Source: Streptomyces sp. PH10-H1
GTDB lineage: Bacteria > Actinomycetota > Actinomycetes > Streptomycetales > Streptomycetaceae
NCBI RefSeq assembly: GCF_030063355.1
Contig: NZ_JASISZ010000026.1
Span: forward strand, 19,067 to 83,066
DNA length: 64,000 bases
Direction of reading: 5' to 3'
The notes beneath the pieces are model-generated. The model had not been told where the DNA came from, ran no database searches, and saw nothing but the letters and a program-made list of their open reading frames with translations. The position numbers and the translations under genes were made by a program. Each line of letters opens with the position of its first letter. The stretch's first letter is position 1. Positions 9,806 to 18,583 of this stretch are shown one piece after another.

Positions 9806-10234
9806 ATGAACCGGCAGACGCTGGACGCGGTCCAGGCGGCGCTCGCCGCCGAGCATGCCGCCGTGTACGGATACGGGGTGATCGGCGCGCGTATCACCCG
9901 TGCGCCGGCCTCCGACGCCCGCGCGGCCTACGACTCCCACCGGGCCCGCCGTGACGCGCTGAGCCGGACCGTACGGGACCTCGGCGCCGAACCCGTGCCC
10001 GCGGACGCCGGGTACGCGCTGCCGTTCCCGATATCCGACAGCGCCGCGGCCGTACGGCTGGCCGCCGTCATCGAGGACCGGGTCGCCGGTGTGTACGGGG
10101 ACTTGGTGCGCGCTGCCACCGGTGATCTGCGCCGTGACGCGGCGGGCGCGCTGCGCGAGGCGGCGGTGCGTGCCGTTCGGTGGCGCGGCGGCAGCGTAGC
10201 CTTCCCCGGGTTGGCCGAGCGGAGCGCGCCGTAA
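9806..10234 (+). CDS. Ferritin-like (DUF4439) domain protein
   Basis: A 142-aa all-helical protein. The N-terminal helix holds LAAEHAAVYGYGVIGAR, the AEHAAVYxYG block typical of DUF4439 ferritin-like proteins. A second helix pair contains AYDSHRARRDALSRTVRDLG and a C-terminal helix ends at REAAVRAVRW. Glu/His residues in the first helix could bind metal, but the full ferritin four-ligand set is not obvious. It follows the lipoprotein gene at 3 nt. Function is not known. Confidence 0.75.
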   Translation: MNRQTLDAVQAALAAEHAAVYGYGVIGARITRAPASDARAAYDSHRARRDALSRTVRDLGAEPVPADAGYALPFPISDSAAAVRLAAVIEDRVAGVYGDLVRAATGDLRRDAAGALREAAVRAVRWRGGSVAFPGLAERSAP

Positions 10235-10348
10235 GGGCCACGCCGCCGGGCACCATGCCGGGGCTGCACGGCACGGCAGAACGGGAAGGCATCTCCCCGC
10301 GGGGACGCAACGCCGCCTGAGAAGGATCCACGGAGGGACAGCACAACC

Positions 10349-11293
10349 ATGGCTTCAGCACCGCAGCCCGGGGGCCCCGGCACCGTACCGCTGGACCCGC
10401 CCGAGCGGCTGGTCCGCACGATCGGTGCCTGGGAGGGCGACGCCGGCCGGGACTGGCTGGCGGCGCTGCCCGGCCGGCTGGCCGGGCGGCTGGAGCAGTG
10501 GGAGCTGCGGCCGGAGCGGGTGTTCACCCCCGGTGGCCAGATCAGCATGATCGTGCTCGTCCGGGCGGCCGACGGGACCCCGGCCGTACTCAAGCTGGGC
10601 ATGGTCACCCCCGAGACGGAACACGAGCACGCCGCACTCGCGCACTGGGACGGCCGCGGCGCGGTCCGGCTGCTGCGCGCCGATCCCGCCGAGGGCGCGA
10701 TGCTGCTGGAGCGGCTCCAGGGTGAGGTGTCCCTGCGCTCGCTTCCCGAGCCGAAGGCGATGCTCGAGGCGACGGCCACCCTCCAGCGGCTGTGGGTTCC
10801 CGCGGGCGACGGCCACCCGTTCACCTCGGTCGCCGACTACACCGCCGGCCTCGCCCGGCACCTTCGCGAGCGGCGCGAGCAGCCCTACGCGGCGGATGTG
10901 CGCCCCCTCATCGACGAGGCCCTGGGCCTGCGGGAGCAGCTGCTGGCCACCCCGGTCGAGGACGTGCTGCTGCACGGCGACTACCACCACGGCAATGTGC
11001 TGGCCGCCGAGCGCAGCCCCTGGCTGGCCATCGACCCCAAGCCGCTGGTCGGCGACCGGGCGTACGACCTGGCCTGGCTCGTCCGCGACCGGGTGGAGAC
11101 GCTGGCCGCCTCCCCCGGCCCCCAGGCCGCCGCCCGGCGCCGGGTCGCCAAGCTCGGCGCCGCGCTCGACGTCGACCCGGGACGGCTGCGCGGCTGGAGC
11201 TACTTCCGCGCCGTCGAGGCGGGTGTCTGGTCGCTGTCCGTCGGCGACCTCCAGGGCGGCGAGCTCCTGCTGGAGTTCGCGAGCTGGCTGTAG
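10349..11293 (+). CDS. Aminoglycoside (APH(6)/hydroxyurea-type) phosphotransferase family kinase
   Basis: The 314-aa protein has the kinase catalytic motif HGDYHHGNVL (HxDxxxxN type) followed by LAIDPKPLVGDRAYDLAWLVRDR. The DPKPLVGD form is typical of the streptomycin-6-kinase/hydroxyurea-resistance branch of APH-fold kinases. A nucleotide-binding N-lobe lies upstream (FTPGGQISMIVLVRAADGTPAVLKLG). The start at 10349 follows GGAGGGAC. Substrate cannot be read from sequence: chromosomal members can phosphorylate aminoglycosides or unrelated small molecules. It converges on proS across a 35-nt gap. Confidence 0.85.
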   Translation: MASAPQPGGPGTVPLDPPERLVRTIGAWEGDAGRDWLAALPGRLAGRLEQWELRPERVFTPGGQISMIVLVRAADGTPAVLKLGMVTPETEHEHAALAHWDGRGAVRLLRADPAEGAMLLERLQGEVSLRSLPEPKAMLEATATLQRLWVPAGDGHPFTSVADYTAGLARHLRERREQPYAADVRPLIDEALGLREQLLATPVEDVLLHGDYHHGNVLAAERSPWLAIDPKPLVGDRAYDLAWLVRDRVETLAASPGPQAAARRRVAKLGAALDVDPGRLRGWSYFRAVEAGVWSLSVGDLQGGELLLEFASWL

Positions 11294-11328
11294 CGAATTC
11301 AGCCCGTCCGGCACTCCAGCAGCACACC

Positions 11329-13014
11329 TCAGGCGGTCAGCCTGGCCAGCGCCTCGTCGATCGTCAGCTCGACCCGCTCACCGGACCGGCGGTCCTTCAG
11401 CTCGACGACGCCCTCGGCCGCGCGCCGGCCGACGACCAGGATCTGCGGGACGCCGATGAGTTCCGCGTCGGTGAACTTCACCCCCGGTGAGACCCCGGCG
11501 CGGTCGTCGAGCAGGACGCGGACGCCCGCAGCGTGCAGCTTGTCGGCGACTTCGAGCGCCAGCTCGGTCTGCAGGGCCTTGCCGGCCGCGACGAGGTGCA
11601 CATCGGCGGGCGCGACCTCGCGCGGCCAGCACAGGCCCTGGCCGTCGGCGGTCTGCTCAGCGAGCGCGGCGACCGCGCGGGAGACCCCGATGCCGTAGGA
11701 GCCCATGGTCACCCGTACCGGCTTGCCCTGCCGGCCGAGCACATCGAGCTGGAAGGCGTCGGCGTACTTGCGGCCGAGCTGGAAGATGTGGCCGATCTCG
11801 ATGGCCCGGTCGAGGCGCAGACCGGCGCCGCAGCGCGGGCAGGGGTCGCCGGGCCGCACGGTGACGACGTCGAGGTACCGGCCGACCTCGAAGTCACGGC
11901 CGCAGACGATATTGCGCGCGTGGGTGCCGGCCTTGTTGGCGCCGGTGATCCAGGCGGTGCCCGGGGCGATGCGCGGGTCGGCGATATAGGGGATGTCCAG
12001 GCCCTGCGGGCCCACATAGCCGCGTACGAGGTCCGGGCGGCCCTCGAAGTCCTCGGCGGTGACCAGCTCGACGACGGCAGGGGCGAGGTGCTCGCCGAGC
12101 TTGCCGAGGTCGACCTCGCGGTCACCGGGGACCCCGATCGCGGTGATCTCTCCGTCGACCTTCACCAGCAGGTTCTTCAACGTGGCGGACGCCGGGACGC
12201 CCAGGTGCGCGGCGAGGGTCTCGATGGTCGGGGTGTCGGGGGTGTCCAGATCCTCGACGGGACCGTGGTCCACGCCCTCGACGGGCGGTACGACCGTGGT
12301 GACCGCCTCGGTGTTGGCCGCGTACTCGCAGGCCGGGCAGTCCACGAAGGTGTCCTCTCCGGCCTCGGCGGGGGCGAGGAACTCCTCGGACGCGGAGCCG
12401 CCCATCGCACCGGAGACCGCCGACACGATCCGGTAGTCGAAGCCGAGGCGGGTGAAGATCTTGATGTACGCGTCGCGGTGCGCCCGGTACGCCTCGGCCA
12501 GGCCCTCGTCCGTGGTGTCGAAGGAGTACGAGTCCTTCATCTGGAACTCGCGGCCGCGCAGCACACCGGAGCGCGGGCGGGCCTCGTCCCGGTACTTGGT
12601 CTGAATCTGGTAAAGGATCACCGGCAGGTCCTTGTAGGACGCGCACTGGTCCTTCACCACCTGGGTGAAGATCTCCTCGTGGGTCGGGCCGAGGACATAG
12701 TCCGCGCCCTTGCGGTCCTTGAGCTGGAAGAGCAGATCGCCGTACTCGCCCGCGCGGCCGGTCGTCTCGTAGTGCTCACGCGGCAGCAGCGCGGGCAGCA
12801 GGACTTCCTGTCCGCCGATGGCGTCCATCTCCTCGCGGACGACGCGGGAGACGTTCTCCAGGACCCGCTTGCCGAGTGGCAGCCAGATCCAGACGCCCGC
12901 CGAGGAGCGGCGCACGAAACCGGCCCGGACCAGCAGCTTGTGGCTCGCGGTCTCGGCGTCGGCCGGGTCGTCGCGCAAGGTCTTGAGCATCAGACGGGAC
13001 ATGCGCAGGACCAT
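11329..13014 (-). CDS. proS: Proline--tRNA ligase
   Basis: The 561-aa product is a bacterial-type (ProRSp) class II synthetase. Motif 1 is near [21 protein letters not shown], motif 2 is in [28 protein letters not shown], and motif 3 is near [17 protein letters not shown]. Between motifs 2 and 3 lies the ~180-residue INS editing domain that clears Ala-tRNA(Pro). A C-terminal anticodon-binding domain follows. The ATG at 13014 has GGAGAG upstream and is the family-typical start. Confidence 0.96.
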   Translation of the reverse strand: MVLRMSRLMLKTLRDDPADAETASHKLLVRAGFVRRSSAGVWIWLPLGKRVLENVSRVVREEMDAIGGQEVLLPALLPREHYETTGRAGEYGDLLFQLKDRKGADYVLGPTHEEIFTQVVKDQCASYKDLPVILYQIQTKYRDEARPRSGVLRGREFQMKDSYSFDTTDEGLAEAYRAHRDAYIKIFTRLGFDYRIVSAVSGAMGGSASEEFLAPAEAGEDTFVDCPACEYAANTEAVTTVVPPVEGVDHGPVEDLDTPDTPTIETLAAHLGVPASATLKNLLVKVDGEITAIGVPGDREVDLGKLGEHLAPAVVELVTAEDFEGRPDLVRGYVGPQGLDIPYIADPRIAPGTAWITGANKAGTHARNIVCGRDFEVGRYLDVVTVRPGDPCPRCGAGLRLDRAIEIGHIFQLGRKYADAFQLDVLGRQGKPVRVTMGSYGIGVSRAVAALAEQTADGQGLCWPREVAPADVHLVAAGKALQTELALEVADKLHAAGVRVLLDDRAGVSPGVKFTDAELIGVPQILVVGRRAAEGVVELKDRRSGERVELTIDEALARLTA

Positions 13015-13084
13015 GGGGGCTCTCCAGGGGATCGATGGGGATTCCCGCGAGGATATCCAGCCCGGTGTGCGGTGCGGTAATGCG

Positions 13085-13660
13085 TTAACGGTTGCCCAGG
13101 GTGCCCGGGCCGCCCGGGCGGCGCAGCGGCAGCGGGGCGCCCATCACCGCGTACGGGCTCGTGGCGCTGGGGAAGTGCACGGGACGCGCCAGGTCCTCGT
13201 AGCCCAGCGCGCGGTAGAGGCGGCGGGCGGGGCTCTCGACGTCGATCGCGGAGAGGATGCTGCGCGGCTCGGCGGCCGTGTCGGTGATGGTGGTGATCAG
13301 CTCCCGGCCGATGTGCTGCCCCTGGTAGGCAGGCAGGACGTGCAGTTCGGTGATGACGAAGGAGCCGTCGAGCCAGTCCTCGGTGCCGCGGTGCCGCATG
13401 TACGGCTGGACGACCGTGGACCACCAGTGCGCGCGGTCGTTGGGCATGCCGTAGACGAAGCCGACGAGCCGCCCGTCGTCGGTGGTGGCGCCGAGGGCGC
13501 GCGCGCCGGGGTAGGCGAGATGCCGCAGGACGATCTGGCGGCGGATGGCGATCTCGTCGTCACCCAGCCCGAAGGCGAGCGCCTGTACGGCGAGAGCCTC
13601 GTCGACCCGGGCCGCGAGGTCGAGGCGGCCGACCGCGACATTCTCCATGGGCGGAGACAT
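13085..13660 (-). CDS. GNAT family N-acetyltransferase
   Basis: A 191-aa GNAT-fold protein. The acetyl-CoA binding loop is [20 protein letters not shown] (motif A, Q/RxxGxG/A form), preceded by the [10 protein letters not shown] beta-strand and followed by [18 protein letters not shown], a standard GNAT C-terminus. The substrate is unknown. It starts 4 nt after the stop of the upstream GNAT gene, with only a weak ribosome site, so translation by reinitiation is likely. The two GNATs form a bicistron between ispG and proS. Confidence 0.85.
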   Translation of the reverse strand: MSPPMENVAVGRLDLAARVDEALAVQALAFGLGDDEIAIRRQIVLRHLAYPGARALGATTDDGRLVGFVYGMPNDRAHWWSTVVQPYMRHRGTEDWLDGSFVITELHVLPAYQGQHIGRELITTITDTAAEPRSILSAIDVESPARRLYRALGYEDLARPVHFPSATSPYAVMGAPLPLRRPGGPGTLGNR

Positions 13661-13664
13661 TACG

Positions 13665-14510
13665 TCAGAACAGCACGCTCATGAAGGCGCCGACCTCGGT
13701 GAATCCGACCCTGCGGTAGGAGGCACGGGCAGCGGCGTTGAAGTCGTTGACGTACAGGCTGGCGACCGGGGCCACATCCCGGAGCGCGTAGTGCAGCACG
13801 GCGGCCATCCCGGCCTCCGACAGGCCCCGGCCCCGGTGCTCGGGGGCGACCCAGACGCCCTGGATCTGGCAGGCGTGCCGGGTGACGGCGCCGATCTCGG
13901 CCTTGAAGACCACCCGGCCGTCCTCGATCCGGGCGAACGACCGCCCGGCGGTGACGAGTTCGGCGACGCGGGCCTGGTAGAGCAGCCCGCCGTCCCCGGC
14001 GAGCGGGGAGACGCCGACCTCCTCGGTGAACATGGCCACGCACGCGGGCATGATCACGTCCATCTCGTCGCGCCGGACGCGCCGGACGAGGGGATCGGGC
14101 GGGATGCCGGCGGGCAGCGCCCGGGTGGTCATCAGCGGCTGACGGCCGCGGACCTCCCGGGCGGGGCCCCAGATGGGTTCGAGCAGGGACCACAGTTCGG
14201 TGGTGGGCTCGGCGGGCCCGACGATCGACGAGCAGCGGCGGCCTGCCCTGCGGGCCCGCTCGGCGAAGGCGCGTACGGCTTCGGGGCCGGCGCAGATCGG
14301 CACCAGGTTCGCCCCGGCGTAGCACAGGGAGGTGAGCCGGCCGCTCGAATACCAGCCCCACATCTCGCCGCCGAGCCGCCAGGGGTCGAGGCCCGCGACG
14401 TTCACACGGGAGGCGACGAACGCATTGGCCACGGGATCGCGGTCGAGCACTTCGAGGGCGGCGTCGAGCTCGCCTGCCTCAAGGACCTTGGCGGTCGTCG
14501 TCGTCAACAC
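13665..14510 (-). CDS. DUF4081-GNAT family N-acetyltransferase
   Basis: A 281-aa protein with an N-terminal DUF4081 domain (residues ~1-130, EAGELDAALEVLDRDPVANAFVASR) and a C-terminal GNAT domain. The acetyl-CoA loop is GVWVAPEHRGRGLSEAGMAAVL, followed by YVNDFNAAARASYRRVGF. This fusion is almost specific to actinobacteria and is regularly linked to the ispG/dxr region. Substrate is unknown. GTG 14510 with GAGGCG upstream is the best start. Confidence 0.87.
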   Translation of the reverse strand: MLTTTTAKVLEAGELDAALEVLDRDPVANAFVASRVNVAGLDPWRLGGEMWGWYSSGRLTSLCYAGANLVPICAGPEAVRAFAERARRAGRRCSSIVGPAEPTTELWSLLEPIWGPAREVRGRQPLMTTRALPAGIPPDPLVRRVRRDEMDVIMPACVAMFTEEVGVSPLAGDGGLLYQARVAELVTAGRSFARIEDGRVVFKAEIGAVTRHACQIQGVWVAPEHRGRGLSEAGMAAVLHYALRDVAPVASLYVNDFNAAARASYRRVGFTEVGAFMSVLF

Positions 14511-14637
14511 GTGGGCGCCTCACCTACAGGCCGCGGGGGGGCGGGGGCACCCCCGGCCGGTGGCTGGGGGCAGATCTTCGCACTTTACCTCGCGGAGGCG
14601 GGTTCCGCGGAGGTGAGGCGGGCCACTCCCCCGGGCC

Positions 14638-14663
14638 GCCGGACGGGCCCAGGCCCGTCCGGC
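14638..14663 (-). terminator. Terminator hairpin after ispG
   Basis: GCCGGACGGGCC (14638-14649) and its complement (14652-14663) form a perfect 12-bp stem with a very short loop. It lies 45 nt past the ispG stop codon on the minus strand. The rest of the 197-nt gap up to the DUF4081 gene also contains G/C-runs (around 14535-14560) but no gene. Confidence 0.65.
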
Positions 14664-14707
14664 CGGTGCGGATCCGTACCGGCCGGGGTCGCCGGACGGG
14701 ATCCGGG

Positions 14708-15862
14708 TCAGCTCACGCTGACCTGGGGCTCGCCGGAGCCGAAGCCGTCGGCCTCCATCTGCTCGGCGATCTTCATCGCCTCTTCGATCAGGGTCTCCAC
14801 GATCTTCGACTCCGGCACGGTCTTGATGACCTCGCCCTTCACGAAGATCTGGCCCTTGCCATTGCCGGACGCGACCCCGAGATCGGCCTCGCGGGCCTCG
14901 CCGGGACCATTCACGACACAGCCCATGACCGCGACCCTGAGCGGGACCTCCATGCCCTCAAGACCGGCGGAGACCTGGTCAGCGAGCTTGTAGACATCGA
15001 CCTGGGCGCGGCCGCAGGACGGGCAGGAGACGATCTCCAGGCGCCGCTGCTTGAGGTTCAGCGACTCCAGGATCTGAATGCCGACCTTGATCTCCTCCAC
15101 CGGCGGAGCGGAGAGCGAGACCCGGATCGTGTCGCCGATGCCCTCACTCAGCAGCGCCCCGAAGGCGACGGCGGACTTGATGGTGCCCTGGAAGGTGGGA
15201 CCGGCCTCGGTGACGCCCAGGTGGAGGGGGTAGTCGCACTTGCTCGCCAGCAGCCGGTAGGCGTTCACCATCACGACCGGGTCGTTGTGCTTCACCGAGA
15301 TCTTGATGTCCCGGAAGCCGTGCTCCTCGAACAGCGAGCACTCCCACAGCGCGGATTCCACCAGCGCCTCGGGGGTGGCCTTGCCGTACTTCTCCAGCAG
15401 CCGCTTGTCGAGCGAGCCCGCGTTGACGCCGATCCGGATCGGGGTGCCGACCGAAGCCGCCGCCTTCGCGATCTCCTTGACCTTGTCGTCGAACTGCTTG
15501 ATGTTCCCGGGATTGACCCGGACCGCCGCGCAGCCCGCGTCGAGCGCCGCGAAGACGTACTTCGGCTGGAAGTGGATGTCGGCGATCACCGGGATCTTCG
15601 ACTTCTTCGCGATGGTGGCGAGCGCGTCCGCGTCGTCCTGCGTCGGGCACGCCACCCGCACGATCTGGCAGCCCGACGCCGTCAGCTCCGCGATCTGCTG
15701 CAGCGTCGCGTTCACGTCCGCCGTCACCGTCGTCGTCATGGACTGGACCGAAACCGGCGCGTCCCCGCCCACCGCAACCGACCCGACCTGGATCTTGCGG
15801 CTGACGCGGCGGTCGGCGAGCTTGATCGGAACGTCGGGCATTCCGAGCGAAATCGCGGTCAT
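14708..15862 (-). CDS. ispG: 4-hydroxy-3-methylbut-2-en-1-yl diphosphate synthase (flavodoxin)
   Basis: The 384-aa protein is IspG (GcpE), the penultimate MEP-pathway enzyme, which converts MEcPP to HMBPP with a [4Fe-4S] cluster. The TIM-barrel part has [13 protein letters not shown] and [15 protein letters not shown]; the cluster cysteines are in SCPSCGR and [10 protein letters not shown] near the C-terminus. Length is normal for bacteria. It lies 94 nt downstream of the site-2 protease and two genes from dxr, so two MEP steps are co-located. The hairpin at 14638-14663 probably ends the transcript. Confidence 0.96.
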   Translation of the reverse strand: MTAISLGMPDVPIKLADRRVSRKIQVGSVAVGGDAPVSVQSMTTTVTADVNATLQQIAELTASGCQIVRVACPTQDDADALATIAKKSKIPVIADIHFQPKYVFAALDAGCAAVRVNPGNIKQFDDKVKEIAKAAASVGTPIRIGVNAGSLDKRLLEKYGKATPEALVESALWECSLFEEHGFRDIKISVKHNDPVVMVNAYRLLASKCDYPLHLGVTEAGPTFQGTIKSAVAFGALLSEGIGDTIRVSLSAPPVEEIKVGIQILESLNLKQRRLEIVSCPSCGRAQVDVYKLADQVSAGLEGMEVPLRVAVMGCVVNGPGEAREADLGVASGNGKGQIFVKGEVIKTVPESKIVETLIEEAMKIAEQMEADGFGSGEPQVSVS

Positions 15863-15956
15863 GTCTTGGCATCCCCAAGGGTGTGGAACAAGGTCCCGGC
15901 GTGGGCGGGCTCCGTTTACCGAGGTTACGGCAACCCGCCCACGTCTCCCGCATCCG

Positions 15957-17276
15957 TCAGGACAGCGTCACCGGATTGACGACATCGGCGACGAGGACCA
16001 GGGCCGTGAAGCAGATGAAGATGCCCGCCACGACATAGGCGACCGGCATCAGCTTGGCCACGTCGAAGGGGCCGGGATCCGGGCGGCGGGTCACCCGGGC
16101 GAGCTTGCGGCGCAGGGACTCCCACAGGGCGCCCGCGATGTGGCCGCCGTCGAGCGGGAGCAGCGGGAGCATGTTGAACAGGAACAGCGACAGGTTCACC
16201 CCGGCGAGCAGGTTGACCATGATGCCGATCTGTTGCGTCGCGGGAATCTTCAGCGAGAAGACCTCGCCGCCGATACGGGCGACGCCGACCATGCCGACGG
16301 GCTGGTCGATGGTGCGTTGCTTGCCCTCGAAGGCGGATCCCCACAGCGCGGGGATCTTCGAGGGGATGTCGGCGATGCCGCGGATCGAGTTCTTGGTCAT
16401 CGAGACCATGCGGTCGACGGACTCGCCGAGGGTGAGGGTCCTGACGCCGTTGGCCGGGCTGAAACCGAGGAATCCGGCGTCCACGTACTGGCCCTTGACC
16501 GGGGAGCCGTCGCTGTCCTTCTTGTTCACGGTGTTCTTGACCAGGTTCGGGTGCAGAGTGAGCTGCTTGCCGTCCCGTACGACCCCGACGGTGGCCGGGC
16601 CGATCGTGTCCCGGATCCGGTCGGACAGACTGTTCCAGTCACTGACCGGCTGCCCGTTGAAGGAAACGATTCGGTCGCCCGCCTTGAAGCCGGCGGCCTT
16701 GGCGGGCGGGGCGGGCGCGTTCTTGGGACAGACATCGGCCTTGGTGGCCTTGTCGGTCACGGCGGATGCCTTGACCACGCACTCCGCGACGCTGCCGATC
16801 GAGGTGGTCGCCACATTGCCGCCGATGCCCATCAGGGAGACCGCGAAGAGCGCGACCGCGAGGATCAGGTTCATGAACGGGCCGGCGAACATGACGATGA
16901 CGCGCTTCCACGGCTTGCGCGTGTAGAACATCCGCGTCTCGTCGCCGGGCTGCAGCTCCTCGTACGCGGCGGAGCGGGCGTCCTCGATCATGCTGCGCCA
17001 GGGCGAGGTGGAGCGGGCGGTGACCTTGCCGTCGGCGCCGGGCGGGAACATGCCGATCATGCGGATGTAGCCGCCGAGCGGCACCGCCTTGAAGCCGTAC
17101 TCGGTCTCGCCCTTGTGCCGCGACCAGATCGTCGGGCCGAAGCCGACCATGTACTGCGGCACGCGGATCTTGAAGAGCTTGGCGGTGGAGAGGTGGCCGA
17201 GCTCGTGCCAGGCGATGGAGAACAGCAGGCCCACGACGAAGATGACTATCCCGAGGCCCCACATGAGTGCCGTCAT
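15957..17276 (-). CDS. RseP-type site-2 intramembrane metalloprotease (M50)
   Basis: The 439-aa membrane protease has HELGH at residues 24-28 in the first transmembrane helix, a PDZ domain in the middle ([22 protein letters not shown]), and late transmembrane helices with [13 protein letters not shown], the second zinc-ligand motif. Family members release membrane-anchored anti-sigma factors by intramembrane cleavage. The start is set at ATG 17276 because it overlaps the dxr stop (ATGA, 17273-17276); a longer frame would run 16 residues into dxr. A single such gene between dxr and ispG is usual in actinobacteria. It could cleave the RskA-like protein encoded at 23675-24433, but this is inference. 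Confidence 0.92.
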   Translation of the reverse strand: MTALMWGLGIVIFVVGLLFSIAWHELGHLSTAKLFKIRVPQYMVGFGPTIWSRHKGETEYGFKAVPLGGYIRMIGMFPPGADGKVTARSTSPWRSMIEDARSAAYEELQPGDETRMFYTRKPWKRVIVMFAGPFMNLILAVALFAVSLMGIGGNVATTSIGSVAECVVKASAVTDKATKADVCPKNAPAPPAKAAGFKAGDRIVSFNGQPVSDWNSLSDRIRDTIGPATVGVVRDGKQLTLHPNLVKNTVNKKDSDGSPVKGQYVDAGFLGFSPANGVRTLTLGESVDRMVSMTKNSIRGIADIPSKIPALWGSAFEGKQRTIDQPVGMVGVARIGGEVFSLKIPATQQIGIMVNLLAGVNLSLFLFNMLPLLPLDGGHIAGALWESLRRKLARVTRRPDPGPFDVAKLMPVAYVVAGIFICFTALVLVADVVNPVTLS

Positions 17277-18520
17277 ACCCGCGCTGCCTCCGTTGCCAGT
17301 TCCCGTGCGCGGGCCCGTGCCCACGCTTCCGCTTCAAGGACGTCCTCGACGGTCAGCCGAGTTCCCGGATCCGGGTGGCCGTGTTCCTCGACCACCCGGG
17401 CGACGGTGTCCACGATCCCGGTGAACGGCAGCCGGCCCGCGAGGAAGGCTTCGACGCATTCCTCGTTCGCCGCGTTGAACACCGCCGGTGCGGTGCCACC
17501 GAGGCTACCTACATGTCGCGCCAATGCCACTGCCGGGAACGCGTCGTCGTCCAGCGGGAAGAATTCCCACGTCGACGCCTTGGACCAGTCGAAGGCCGGC
17601 GAGGCGTCCGGCACCCGCTCGGGCCAGCCGAGACCGAGCGCGATGGGTCCGCGCATGTCGGGCGGGCTGGCCTGGGCGAGGGTGGAGCCGTCGGTGAACT
17701 CCACCATCGAGTGGATGTACGACTGCGGATGGACGACGACCTCGATCCGGTCGAAGGGGATGTCGTAGAGCAGATGCGCCTCGATGACCTCCAGACCCTT
17801 GTTGACCAGGGTCGCGGAGTTGATCGTGATGACCGGGCCCATGTCCCAGGTCGGGTGGGCGAGCGCGTCCTCCGGGGTGACGCCGGCGAGCTCCTCCTTC
17901 GTACGGCCGCGGAAGGGGCCGCCGGAGGCGGTCACGATCAGCTTGCGGACCTCGGCGCGGGTGCCGCCCATCAGGGCCTGGAAGAGCGCGGAGTGCTCGG
18001 AGTCCACCGGGATGATCTGGCCGGGCTTCGCGAGCGCCTTCACCAGCGGGCCGCCGACGATCAGCGACTCCTTGTTCGCGAGGATCAGCACCCGGCCGGC
18101 CTCCAGCGCGGCGAGCGTGGGGTGCAGCCCGATCGAACCGGTGATGCCGTTGAGGACCGAGTGGCACTTCATGGCGGCGAGCCGGGTCGCGGCGTCGGGG
18201 CCCGACAGGATCTCGGGGAGCGGCTCACCGGCGCCGAAGCGGTGGACGAGCGCCTGCCGCAGCGGTACGACGGCGTCCTCGTTCGCCACCGCGACGGACC
18301 GTACGCGCAGCTGGTGAGCCTGCTCGGCGAGCAGCTCGATCCGGCCGCCGGCGGCGGACAGGGCCACCACGCGGAAGCGGTCGGGGTTGCGCAGCACCAC
18401 GTCGATGGCCTGGGTGCCGATGGACCCGGTGGAGCCGAGGATCACGATGTCCCGGGGTCCGTCGGTGGCGGCGGCGGCCGCGAATTCGCGGTGATGCGGG
18501 TCTGCGAGGGAGTCCGTCAT
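17273..18520 (-). CDS. dxr: 1-deoxy-D-xylulose-5-phosphate reductoisomerase
   Basis: A 415-aa Dxr (IspC), the first committed MEP enzyme, converting DXP to MEP with NADPH. The NADPH-binding GSTGSIG is at residues 29-35; the metal/substrate motifs ILANKESLI and [11 protein letters not shown] follow, and the C-terminal domain ends normally. It overlaps the next gene by 4 nt. The start is ATG 18520. The only SD-like sequence, GGGAGG, abuts the ATG with no spacer, and a 16-bp perfect hairpin sits 14 nt upstream, so initiation may be unusual or leaderless. Confidence 0.96.
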   Translation of the reverse strand: MTDSLADPHHREFAAAAATDGPRDIVILGSTGSIGTQAIDVVLRNPDRFRVVALSAAGGRIELLAEQAHQLRVRSVAVANEDAVVPLRQALVHRFGAGEPLPEILSGPDAATRLAAMKCHSVLNGITGSIGLHPTLAALEAGRVLILANKESLIVGGPLVKALAKPGQIIPVDSEHSALFQALMGGTRAEVRKLIVTASGGPFRGRTKEELAGVTPEDALAHPTWDMGPVITINSATLVNKGLEVIEAHLLYDIPFDRIEVVVHPQSYIHSMVEFTDGSTLAQASPPDMRGPIALGLGWPERVPDASPAFDWSKASTWEFFPLDDDAFPAVALARHVGSLGGTAPAVFNAANEECVEAFLAGRLPFTGIVDTVARVVEEHGHPDPGTRLTVEDVLEAEAWARARARELATEAARV

Positions 18521-18533
18521 CCTCCCATTGTGG

Positions 18534-18567
18534 CCGCATCCCCTGTCGGTTCCGACAGGGGATGCGG
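18534..18567 (-). terminator. Perfect 16-bp hairpin between acyl-CoA dehydrogenase and dxr
   Basis: CCGCATCCCCTGTCGG at 18534-18549 is followed after two nt by its exact complement at 18552-18567. It begins 17 nt past the acyl-CoA dehydrogenase stop on the minus strand and ends 14 nt before the dxr start codon. It is most simply the terminator of the upstream gene. It also leaves almost no room for a separate dxr promoter with a leader. Confidence 0.75.
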
Positions 18568-18583
18568 GGATCGGGCGCGGGTG

